NCBI GenBank assembly: GCA_023227835.1
Contig: JALOCI010000005.1
Span: 1 to 64,000 of the forward strand
Length of the DNA stretch: 64,000 nt
Source: Bacteroidales bacterium
GTDB lineage: Bacteria > Bacteroidota > Bacteroidia > Bacteroidales > UBA932
Direction: 5' to 3'
Below are positions 51,901-58,951 of the stretch, one piece after another (position 1 is the first letter of the stretch; each line of letters opens with the position of its first letter). The position numbers and the translations under genes are program-made. The notes below the pieces were generated by a model. The model had not been told where the DNA came from, did no database searches, and was given only the letters and a program-made list of their open reading frames with translations.

Positions 51901-52863
51901 ATGATTTATGACTTTATTGAAACATCATATCATTTCAAAGACAAAGATATGATAAATTGGGCAAATATGGAGCATACAGGGACAGACATCCAGTATCAAA
52001 GAGAATACTATTCATTGAAGGGATGCAGGGGAATTAAAATTGTGCATTTTACTGCAACTAATACACTTTCAATCAAAGGAAGTCCGGCATATTACTGGCA
52101 GGGACACAACTTTAATTTTTCAGTCCATCCCTTTGTGGAATCAATAAATCATATTGGAGATTTATTGGGTATAAATTTGTGGACTTCACTTGTTGATTCC
52201 TTAGAAATAGGACTGATAATGCAAGTACCGGAAAAGCCTGTCCAATATATTAAAGGGCATAGTGAAGGAACTGGAATGACATTATATGACAACCCAAAAG
52301 ACAAGGGACATTTCAGGGCATATCAGGATGCAAACATCAGAAGGAAGCTATATGATGCTAAAAGGAATATCATAATGAAACAGGGATTAAAAATGCAAGG
52401 AATCATTCAAGAACAGGGCTGGAATCCGGTTAACAATTATTTGAAATGGGAACTTCATTATAACAGACCACAAATCCTCAACAATGGAAGAAGTCCCTTA
52501 CTTGCAGACATTGTCAGTTTAGATTATCAGAATAGATTTAAAGAATCACTTTACACAGAATATCAATCACTTTATAAAATGAAGGAAATAGAACTGCCCA
52601 CAAACAAGAAACTACTTTCAACCCCTGACATCATTGCATTAGGATTGAATCAGATTGCAATCAATCAGGGGCACACACCACAGGATACTAAAAAGAAGCT
52701 TTACTCATTGATTAATGACATTCCTGATAGCATTCTGTCAAAACCTGATAAAGATGCAAGGAAAAGGCAGATAAATGCCATTTTCAAGAGAATTGAAGAC
52801 CAACCCCAGCAAAGTAAATGGGATTTGACAGAAATGATTGAAGAGGAACTAATAAAAGAATAA
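51901..52863 (+). CDS. Replication-initiator-like protein (phage/plasmid II/X or CRI-like)
   Basis: 320 aa from the ATG at 51901 in the GATATTAAAATG context; a TTG four codons upstream is less likely. Segments such as SIKGSPAYYWQGHNFNFS, FRAYQDANIRRKLYDA and LKWELHYNRPQIL with SPLLADIVSLD resemble the II/X-type replication proteins of filamentous phages and small plasmids, where such short LRxExR-like blocks lie in the C-terminal half. A catalytic Tyr cannot be assigned with certainty. It lies just before a tract of TACGCA repeats that could be its target. If correct, the element can replicate as a circle by a rolling-circle-like mechanism. Confidence 0.55.
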   Translation: MIYDFIETSYHFKDKDMINWANMEHTGTDIQYQREYYSLKGCRGIKIVHFTATNTLSIKGSPAYYWQGHNFNFSVHPFVESINHIGDLLGINLWTSLVDSLEIGLIMQVPEKPVQYIKGHSEGTGMTLYDNPKDKGHFRAYQDANIRRKLYDAKRNIIMKQGLKMQGIIQEQGWNPVNNYLKWELHYNRPQILNNGRSPLLADIVSLDYQNRFKESLYTEYQSLYKMKEIELPTNKKLLSTPDIIALGLNQIAINQGHTPQDTKKKLYSLINDIPDSILSKPDKDARKRQINAIFKRIEDQPQQSKWDLTEMIEEELIKE

Positions 52864-52897
52864 TCTCAATAAAAAGAGAACAAACAGAACAACAAAA

Positions 52898-53057
52898 TAC
52901 GCACTAAATGAATTGTTTTTTCACACGATAAAAAGGGAAAGCGAAATGATACGCACCCGTACGCACGCACGCAAGGGGATTAAGTAAGCAGTACGCACAC
53001 GCAAGGGAATAAAATGGGTTTTAGTGAGTATTTAGCACTAAAAAAGAATACGCAAGG
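52898..53057 (+). repeat. Iteron-like TACGCA repeats, candidate replication origin
   Basis: TACGCA occurs at 52898, 52950, 52960, 52992 and 53049. The sequence CGCAAGG occurs three times (52970, 53000, 53051). The tract fills the non-coding 232 bases after the initiator-like gene and before the 79-aa gene. Directly repeated 6-20 base units beside an initiator gene are the usual layout of an iteron origin. Function is inferred. Confidence 0.55.
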
Positions 53058-53095
53058 AAGTATCTAAAGTAGATTAAATTAGAAACAGAATTATT

Positions 53096-53335
53096 ATGGC
53101 AAAAGGAAAAAAGACAGGAGGAAGGGAGCAAGGCACACCTAACATACTAACAAAAGAATTGAGAAAGATATTAAAAGGCATTGTTTTAAAAGAATTGGAA
53201 GTAATACCGGAAACACTTGAAAAAATGGATTCAGATAAAAGGCTTGAACTTGTTCTTAAATTACTGCCTTTTGTACTACCAAAAATAGATGCAGTCAGTA
53301 TGTACGAAAATGAGCCTTTTGGCAGTAGTTTTTAA
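53096..53335 (+). CDS. Small helical element protein, 79 aa
   Basis: MAKGKKTGGREQGTPNILTKELRKILKGIV is followed by a helical region and the end KLLPFVLPKIDAVSMYENEP. The basic, Gly-rich start GRxxGTPN and the helical middle with ELRKIL...ELEKMD are typical of small proteins I recall from Bacteroidetes mobile elements (a DUF5681/terminase-small-like start). Function is unknown; DNA binding is plausible. It lies after the iteron-like tract and may mark the cargo side of the element. Confidence 0.6.
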   Translation: MAKGKKTGGREQGTPNILTKELRKILKGIVLKELEVIPETLEKMDSDKRLELVLKLLPFVLPKIDAVSMYENEPFGSSF

Positions 53336-53493
53336 TAATTATTTTGCTTATAAATTGCTAACAAAAGCTAACATTTTAAAGTATATTTCCACACTATGAA
53401 AAGGAGATTATAAACTAAAGTATATTCATTCAAGTATTGTTAATATGATAAATAGATATAACTTTAAAGCAATAAAAATAAATTCATTGCGTT

Positions 53494-54144
53494 ATGAAAA
53501 TTAAATATCTTTTAACATTTGCAATATTAATGTTGTTAAAAATGCAATCCTACGGACAAACATACATTTCTCAAAAGCAGTCATATTATATTGACGGAAA
53601 AGAAGTGTTTTTCCAAGGAGAAAAGAAAATAATATTAGGAGATACACTAATAGTTGAAATACCTAATCATCCTACTTTATATGGGAATATAACATTTGAT
53701 GAAAGTTCTTTAAAAGATGGGTATAAAACTTATAAAATTAAGGGTGGAGGTCTAATTTTAATATTTAAAGATCAGATAATTGCAAATTTATTTGACACTA
53801 AATATAAGATAGCAATAACCTATTTTTTACCTATAAATGAGAAAGGTGTATTGGTAACACTACAGGAAAGAAAAAATATTGCTGATAAAGAATACAATAA
53901 AATTGAAGAAGAACTACACAATCAATACATCAAACTTTATGGAGAACTTACAGCAGATTGTATTAAAGATAGAAAGTTACGAATAGGGATGAAAGATGCA
54001 GCCATAATGTTTGTATTACTCAAAAGAGCCATTAATATAAATACAACAGAAACTGCCACTGGAATACATAAGCAGTTTGTTTATGATAAAATGTACATCT
54101 ATTCTGAAAATGGTATTGTTACTGCGATACAGACTGAAGAATAA
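53494..54144 (+). CDS. Exported element protein of unknown function, 216 aa
   Basis: A signal peptide (MKIKYLLTFAILMLLKMQSYGQ) is followed by a soluble mixed alpha/beta protein. Segments include YYIDGKEVFFQGEKKIILGDTLIVEI and a C-terminal helix pair with NKIEEELHNQYIKLYG. I do not recognise a family. An exported cargo protein is unusual for an element that otherwise holds only recombination and replication genes. It could modify the host surface or act against competitors or phage. Its 3' end is 118 bases from the right terminator and 174 bases from attR. Confidence 0.55.
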   Translation: MKIKYLLTFAILMLLKMQSYGQTYISQKQSYYIDGKEVFFQGEKKIILGDTLIVEIPNHPTLYGNITFDESSLKDGYKTYKIKGGGLILIFKDQIIANLFDTKYKIAITYFLPINEKGVLVTLQERKNIADKEYNKIEEELHNQYIKLYGELTADCIKDRKLRIGMKDAAIMFVLLKRAININTTETATGIHKQFVYDKMYIYSENGIVTAIQTEE

Positions 54145-54241
54145 TGATATTATTTTCTAAAGAAAAAATCTTAAATATTCCTTAACAATCCTTAACATTT
54201 TAAGCATATTATTTTGGGGAAAACAACCCAAACAATCAAAG

Positions 54242-54265
54242 TTGCCAGTAATATGCCAGTAATTA
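54242..54265. repeat. Right arm-type repeats
   Basis: TTGCCAGTAATA (54242-54253) is followed by TGCCAGTAATTA (54254-54265). The first is identical to both copies at 48561-48584 near the left end; the second lacks one T. These are probable integrase N-terminal-domain sites. Confidence 0.65.
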
Positions 54266-54314
54266 AAAAATAAAGACTGATAGTTAGTTGAATAACAACT
54301 GGTTATCAGTCTTT
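54261..54314 (-). terminator. Element-borne terminator placed behind tRNA-Leu
   Basis: On the minus strand AAAGACTGAT (54314-54305) pairs perfectly with ATCAGTCTTT (54281-54272), with an inner AGTTG/CAACT stem, followed by ATTTTTT. It follows the tRNA-Leu 3' end by five bases and would end its transcript in place of the terminator left behind at 48389-48428. Confidence 0.85.
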
Positions 54315-54318
54315 GTTC

Positions 54319-54332
54319 GTACCCGGAGCCGG
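54319..54332. other. attR inside the tRNA-Leu 3' end
   Basis: GTACCCGGAGCCGG overlaps the last bases of the tRNA-Leu gene, including the discriminator and the acceptor/T-arm side. It is identical to 48429-48442. Confidence 0.85.
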
Positions 54333-54403
54333 GATCGAACCGGCACAGCCTTGCGGCCACTGGTGTTTGAGACCAGCGCGTCTACCGATTCCGCCATCCG
54401 GGC
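54320..54403 (-). tRNA. tRNA-Leu (anticodon CAA)
   Basis: The minus strand reads GCCCGGATGGCGGAATCGG at the 5' end, a D-arm with GGTAGACGCGC, an anticodon arm CTGGT-CTCAAAC-ACCAG (anticodon CAA, reading UUG), an extended variable arm, a T-arm with CCGGTTCGATCCCGG, and the acceptor end TCCGGGT plus discriminator A. CCA is not encoded. The 84-base length and long variable arm fit leucine tRNA. The gene remains intact because the element's right end restores it; it is the insertion target. Confidence 0.95.
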
Positions 54404-54521
54404 CTCTTTTTCAGACGGCTTTATTTAGCTGTCTGCTGTTTCGGTAAACAAGGGTGACAAAGGTAAGTAAAAAATTTAATCAGCCAAATATTGAAAGAGG
54501 AGTAATTAAGTATGCCACTCC

Positions 54522-55217
54522 CTAGAATGGTATAACATAGCCGACTGTAATGTCGTAATATGTTCCTGACTTGTAAGTGTCGTCGAATTGTCTCAAGGAG
54601 AAAAACAGAGTGCCTGACCTGCCGAATGACTTGCCTACAGCCGCGCTGAACGAACTTGTAAGACCGGTGTATGTGTCGGAATTGTCTTCGAGCGCTACTG
54701 ACTGATGAGATCTGTTTATCTGATAGTGGCATCTGTATGATGGTACGAAAAGCCATCCCTTCTTATACCTGTATACGATATTTGTCACTAATCCCAGAGC
54801 TCCGCCTGTGTAGCCATCATATGTCACTATATTTGTTCCGTCGGCATATCTGTAATTTGTATAATCACTGTTGAAAAACACGGGATTCGCTCCGATATTA
54901 AGGTTGAGATTTGGCAATATTTCAGTCTTGAGTAACCACCATGTGAAATGGACTTCTATATATCTTGATTTTGCCTTATTGTCCATCAATCCGACTTTTT
55001 CACGATCATAGCTTGTATTGTAGGATCCTGCTTCAAAATCTATTTTTCCGCCAAAAGAGACTCCAATTCCGGCAGTAAAAGAGTTGAATCCATATCCTTT
55101 TTCAATTCCGGTGTTCATCCCGGCTCCGCTTTGTCCCTTTTCAAGAAACGAGGTTATCTGCGCTGACGTCTGAATCGTTAAGCCAATAAAGATGATTGCT
55201 ATGAGTAACTTTTTCAT
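54522..55217 (-). CDS. Outer membrane beta-barrel protein, 231 aa
   Basis: A signal peptide (MKKLLIAIIFIGLTIQTSAQ) is followed by alternating hydrophobic strands such as FTAGIGVSFGGKIDFEAGSYN, YIEVHFTWWLL, LNLNIGANPVFFNS and TLFFSLRQFDDTY, ending YYDITVGYVIPF with a terminal Phe. The profile is that of an 8-10 strand outer membrane barrel. Substrate and family are not recognised. It is divergent from the cobalamin riboswitch-controlled btuB-btuG operon and next to tRNA-Leu; neither neighbour suggests its role. Confidence 0.7.
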   Translation of the reverse strand: MKKLLIAIIFIGLTIQTSAQITSFLEKGQSGAGMNTGIEKGYGFNSFTAGIGVSFGGKIDFEAGSYNTSYDREKVGLMDNKAKSRYIEVHFTWWLLKTEILPNLNLNIGANPVFFNSDYTNYRYADGTNIVTYDGYTGGALGLVTNIVYRYKKGWLFVPSYRCHYQINRSHQSVALEDNSDTYTGLTSSFSAAVGKSFGRSGTLFFSLRQFDDTYKSGTYYDITVGYVIPF

Positions 55218-55274
55218 GTTAAATAATTTAGTTGTATAAAAATAATTATTTTTTTCTTTAATAAATAAATCTCA

Positions 55275-55282
55275 TACCTTTG
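55275..55282 (+). promoter_or_regulatory. Candidate -7 element of the btuB leader
   Basis: TACCTTTG at 55275-55282 matches TAnnTTTG and lies just before the cobalamin riboswitch core. The -33 region is T-rich but lacks a clear TTTG. Confidence 0.5.
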
Positions 55283-55287
55283 CCACG

Positions 55288-55425
55288 TTCATCAGAAAGG
55301 GAACCTCGTGAGAATCGGGGACAGTACCCGCTGCTGTAATGCTTGCCCGAAAGGGTTATCTTCCGTAAGCCACTGCCAATAGGTGGGAAGGCGAGAGATA
55401 TAAAAGCTAAGTCAGAAAACCTGCT
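55288..55425 (+). promoter_or_regulatory. Cobalamin riboswitch upstream of btuB
   Basis: Core motifs appear in order: AAAGGGAACCTCGTGAGAAT, CGGGGACAGTACCC, GCTGCTGTAAT, GCCACTG, GTGGGAAGGCG and AAGTCAGAAAACCTGC. The aptamer ends 45 bases before the btuB start, so B12 binding probably blocks translation initiation or elongation. It controls btuB and, through the transcript, btuG. Confidence 0.94.
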
Positions 55426-55469
55426 TTTGGACAAAACATATTAATCGAGCTTTCGGGAGATAGAGAACG

Positions 55470-57425
55470 ATGCAAATAAAATTTGTCCGTCCTTTTATTA
55501 TTTATTTTCTTTTGATCTGCGCTACCGTTTCCGGTGCAGCAGCTCAGGCTATATATAAAAATGAGGTCAAGGCCGTTCAGATTGACACGCTGAAAAGCCG
55601 CAAATTGGATTCTATAAAAATCAAAGGAGCCAGTTCGGCAAGATCCCAAACGAATTACAAATTTTCTGTCGGAACTAATTTAATCAGATTCACAGAAGAG
55701 AAACTATCCTCAATGAAGATGGCATCGCTCTCTGATTTTATACGACAGGAGAGTGCCGCATATATAAAAGAGTACGGGAAGGGTATGAATGCTTATATTT
55801 CCGTAAGAGGCTCCTCATCTTCTCATACAACAGTTGCCTGGAACGGAATGAATCTCGCTGTTCCGACTATGGGGCAGACCGATTTTTCTCATATTCCTCT
55901 ATACCTTTTCGACGGTATGGAGATGCATGTCGGAGGAAGCTCAGCGCTATACGGAGACGGAGCAATAGGAGGGAGCATCAGACTTTCAACCGCTCCTAAA
56001 TGGGAAAAGGGATTCCATGGGGATATTCTTCTGTCGGCCGGCAGTTTTGCCTCGTATTTCACCGGAGGGACGCTCAGATATTCCAATGGAAAATTTGAAA
56101 CGAGGACATCATTGCTCTGTTCGGAGGCAAAGAATGACTATAAATTTATCAACAATACAAAAATCGGAAAGCCCGAAGAGAGGCTTAACAATGCTGCCGG
56201 AAACAATGCCGGCCTTCTGCAGGAGTTTTTCAGAAAGTTCAAGGACTCCTCTGTTATCTCTGCAACACTTCTGTTCATGGATTTTGACAAACAAATCCAA
56301 CCATCTGTCTCTCTAAATGACAATCAGGAGTCGTACCGCTCCATATATGATGAAAATCTGAAGGCAAATCTAGGATATAACAGCCGGGAGGGAGAGTTGA
56401 GTTACGGAGCGCGCATCTCCTATGCATACGATAAACAATTATATGAGGACGATATTATTGCAGCAAATCGCCTCTCACTCTCGGCTGATGCCGAGCGTAA
56501 ATTCAAAAACCTTACCATAAAATGCGGAGTATATGCAGAACATACAATTCCACAGGTAAATTCTTATGCAGACTCAGTGCGTGAAAGCAGATATAATGTG
56601 TTTGTACTTGCCCGCTATTCATTGAATAACAGGCTCTTGGTCTCGGGAGGAGTCAGGTATGCGGGAGCAACGGATTTTTTTGTTCCACTTATGCCCTCAC
56701 TGGAGGCAAAGTATAATTTAATCAACAGAAATAATATTTCACTCTCCTTAAGGGGGGCATTTTCAGGAAACAGCAAAATCCCCTCTTTGAATGACCGTTA
56801 TTGGGGTGGAGATTATATGTACCTGAAAAGCGAGAGTTCAAAAACAATTGAAGGAGGTCTGGATTACAGTTGGTTTTCTGAAAGGTACACTATTGATTTT
56901 TTTTGCACTCTCTATAAAAGCCGGGTTAATGATTGGATACGCTGGTTGCCTGCAGGTACAGTCTGGAGGCCTCAGAATATACCTCTTGTTGTTACACAAG
57001 GGGCAGAGGCCGGTGTCAAATTGAGTGGCGGCTTTTCAAGAACAAAGTTCTCACTGAACTTCAGTATGGCATATACCGACATCAAAATGAAGGAGGGATT
57101 GAGGGTAGAAGATCCTGCAATCGGCCATCAACTTGCATATCAACCGAAGATTTCCTGGAGGTCCGGATTGCGGATAATCATATCAGGGGTGTCTATGTAT
57201 TGCAATCTTACCTATACAGGAGAAAGGAGTACATTGGATATATTTGATATTTTGCCATCATACTTGCTTACGGATCTTGGAGCATCTTATGATTTCAAAA
57301 TATCAGGTGCTCGTTTTGCAATTAATGGCGTAATAAAGAATATAACAAACGAGATGTATCAGAATGTTAAGTTCTATGCCATGCCGGGTCGAAACTGTCA
57401 AATATCAATTCAATATAAATTTTAA
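55470..57425 (+). CDS. btuB: TonB-dependent cobalamin receptor (BtuB-like)
   Basis: 651 aa. A signal peptide (about 1-24) is followed by a plug domain (about 60-190: LSDFIRQESAAYIKEYGKGMNAYISVRG, TVAWNGMNLAVPTMGQTDFSHIP, LYGDGAIGGSIRLS) and a 22-strand-type barrel ending ISIQYKF. The family call is supported by the cobalamin riboswitch directly upstream and by the btuG-like gene 8 bases downstream. It should take up cobalamin or corrinoid across the outer membrane with TonB energy. Ligand preference among corrinoids is not readable. Confidence 0.88.
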   Translation: MQIKFVRPFIIYFLLICATVSGAAAQAIYKNEVKAVQIDTLKSRKLDSIKIKGASSARSQTNYKFSVGTNLIRFTEEKLSSMKMASLSDFIRQESAAYIKEYGKGMNAYISVRGSSSSHTTVAWNGMNLAVPTMGQTDFSHIPLYLFDGMEMHVGGSSALYGDGAIGGSIRLSTAPKWEKGFHGDILLSAGSFASYFTGGTLRYSNGKFETRTSLLCSEAKNDYKFINNTKIGKPEERLNNAAGNNAGLLQEFFRKFKDSSVISATLLFMDFDKQIQPSVSLNDNQESYRSIYDENLKANLGYNSREGELSYGARISYAYDKQLYEDDIIAANRLSLSADAERKFKNLTIKCGVYAEHTIPQVNSYADSVRESRYNVFVLARYSLNNRLLVSGGVRYAGATDFFVPLMPSLEAKYNLINRNNISLSLRGAFSGNSKIPSLNDRYWGGDYMYLKSESSKTIEGGLDYSWFSERYTIDFFCTLYKSRVNDWIRWLPAGTVWRPQNIPLVVTQGAEAGVKLSGGFSRTKFSLNFSMAYTDIKMKEGLRVEDPAIGHQLAYQPKISWRSGLRIIISGVSMYCNLTYTGERSTLDIFDILPSYLLTDLGASYDFKISGARFAINGVIKNITNEMYQNVKFYAMPGRNCQISIQYKF

Positions 57426-57433
57426 AAACTATT

Positions 57434-58519
57434 ATGAAAAAGAATCTTTTTAAACTATTCTTAGTAATACCGGCAGCAGCCCTCATGTCGGTTTCCTGCA
57501 CTAAGGATAATGGCCCGGACAATGAGGACAATAAAGGTAAAGTGTTGATTATAAACCAGGGAAACTTTACAGAACAGTCTTCAAGTATATCATTGTACGA
57601 TGAAAATACAAATCAGATACAGAACCGTTTTTATGAAACTGCAAACGGGGTTTCAATAGGTGCAACCATTAATACTGGATATATCACTCCGTTTGGTGAG
57701 GCTGCCCTGGTGTGTAATTATCCTGACAAAGTAGTTTTCCTGGATCCTGAAACAGGTAAAGACAAAGGTTATTCGATAACAGAAGGGCTGGTTTCTCCAA
57801 GGAATATGGTTTGTTCAGATAGTTACACATACATTACAAACTGGGATTCAGACTATACTGTTTTACCATCCGGGACCTGGGAGTTCACAAAGTCTTATGT
57901 TGCTATATATTCTAACAGTAACCTGGCACTTCTTAGAAAGGTGCTTGTAGGTTCAGATGCAGAAGGCCTGTTGCTTTATGACGGAAAGTTATATGTCGCA
58001 GTAAAACAAGGCCTTCAAGTATATGGAATAGAGGGTACTAACATTGTCCTTGAGGCTACTGTAAAACCTGCAAATTTTACAAATGGAGCAAGACATATTG
58101 TTGTAGACGGATATAACAAGATCTGGGTCTCTTTCCCCGGTGACGGATTAATGAGGATGAACCCTGCAAACAACGAGGTTATATCTACACTGAATGTGCC
58201 TGTAGACGGAATGGACGGTTATATAACCACAGATAAGAGCGGTGATAATATCTATACATATTGTACAACATTTGACGCAACATATAATCCTGACGAGGCA
58301 AACATTTATAAGGTGAATGTAGCTAATAACAGCTTTGGTAAGCTATTTACAGGAACATATTTCTACGGAGTCGGAGTGAGCCCTGTAACCGGAGATGTTT
58401 TCACTTCCGAAGTAAGTTTCACGTCAAATTCAGTTTTGAAGGTAGTGGCATCATCTGATGGAACGATCAGAAACTCAGCGACTGCCGGCATCGGAACCTG
58501 CCGCTACCTTTTCTTCTGA
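57434..58519 (+). CDS. btuG: Surface B12-binding lipoprotein, BtuG-like beta-propeller
   Basis: 361 aa. A lipoprotein signal ends MSVSC (Cys near residue 22). Blade-type repeats follow, for example VLIINQGNFTEQSSSISLYDENTNQIQNRF, KVVFLDPETGKDKGYS, AVKQGLQVYGI and KIWVSFPGDGLMRMNPAN, giving a seven-bladed propeller of the YncE/DUF5074 type. BtuG proteins sit on top of BtuB and bind cobalamin tightly. The position 8 bases after btuB and under its riboswitch supports the assignment. It converges with the OsmC gene, 7 bases away. Confidence 0.85.
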   Translation: MKKNLFKLFLVIPAAALMSVSCTKDNGPDNEDNKGKVLIINQGNFTEQSSSISLYDENTNQIQNRFYETANGVSIGATINTGYITPFGEAALVCNYPDKVVFLDPETGKDKGYSITEGLVSPRNMVCSDSYTYITNWDSDYTVLPSGTWEFTKSYVAIYSNSNLALLRKVLVGSDAEGLLLYDGKLYVAVKQGLQVYGIEGTNIVLEATVKPANFTNGARHIVVDGYNKIWVSFPGDGLMRMNPANNEVISTLNVPVDGMDGYITTDKSGDNIYTYCTTFDATYNPDEANIYKVNVANNSFGKLFTGTYFYGVGVSPVTGDVFTSEVSFTSNSVLKVVASSDGTIRNSATAGIGTCRYLFF

Positions 58520-58526
58520 TAAATGC

Positions 58527-58937
58527 TTATTCCGGGAGGTGATATGTGATAGTCTTCACAATGTCAGGATGTATACTGTTTGCTACAGGGCAAGTCTTGA
58601 CCGATGTCTCGATAAATCTCATCTCCCTCTCGGTATAATCTTTCTTAGGTAAATAAATATCCAACTTCAATTCTGCCACTCTTCTCGGATTTGCTGCCAT
58701 TATCTTCTCCGTATCTATACGCATGCCGTCAATCGAGAATCCGTGTGCCTGAGCGGCTATTGCCATAATTGTCATCATGCAGGATGCCAGTGATGCCGCA
58801 AACATATCAGTAGGTGAAAACATTGAACCTTTTCCATTATTGTCTTCCGGTGCCTCTGTTATAATTTTGCTGCCTGATTTAAGATGTGTGGCCTCTGTCT
58901 GAAGATTGCCGATGTAAGTGGTGCTGAACTTTGTCAT
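58527..58937 (-). CDS. OsmC/Ohr-family protein
   Basis: 136 aa. Two cysteines in the family positions are seen: SLASCMMTIMAIAA and VKTCPVANSI. The N-terminus FSTTYIGNLQTEATHLKSG is typical of OsmC. Such proteins reduce organic hydroperoxides or persulfides through these Cys. It stands alone in the minus direction, with 14 bases to miaB on the same strand; miaB lies upstream in the transcription sense, so they may share a transcript. The specific substrate is unknown. Confidence 0.9.
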   Translation of the reverse strand: MTKFSTTYIGNLQTEATHLKSGSKIITEAPEDNNGKGSMFSPTDMFAASLASCMMTIMAIAAQAHGFSIDGMRIDTEKIMAANPRRVAELKLDIYLPKKDYTEREMRFIETSVKTCPVANSIHPDIVKTITYHLPE

Positions 58938-58951
58938 AATACTCTTTTTAA

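Larger units (their letters stand above)
48429..54332. mobile_element. Integrative element of about 5.9 kb at tRNA-Leu(CAA)
   Basis: The element is bounded by a 14-base direct repeat (48429-48442, 54319-54332). It carries a tyrosine recombinase near the left end, an excisionase-like HTH protein, a replication-initiator-like protein, an iteron-like tract and four genes of unknown function. No capsid, tail, terminase large subunit, Zot-like ATPase, relaxase of a known family or conjugation gene is visible. It could be a phage satellite or a small integrative replicative element that depends on a helper. Gene composition is AT-rich and Lys/Gln/Ile-rich compared with neighbours. Confidence 0.85.

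Noticed and set aside
48429..54332. Filamentous (inovirus-like) prophage
   Set aside because: The initiator-like protein fits loosely, but there is no Zot-type ATPase and no small coat-protein genes.
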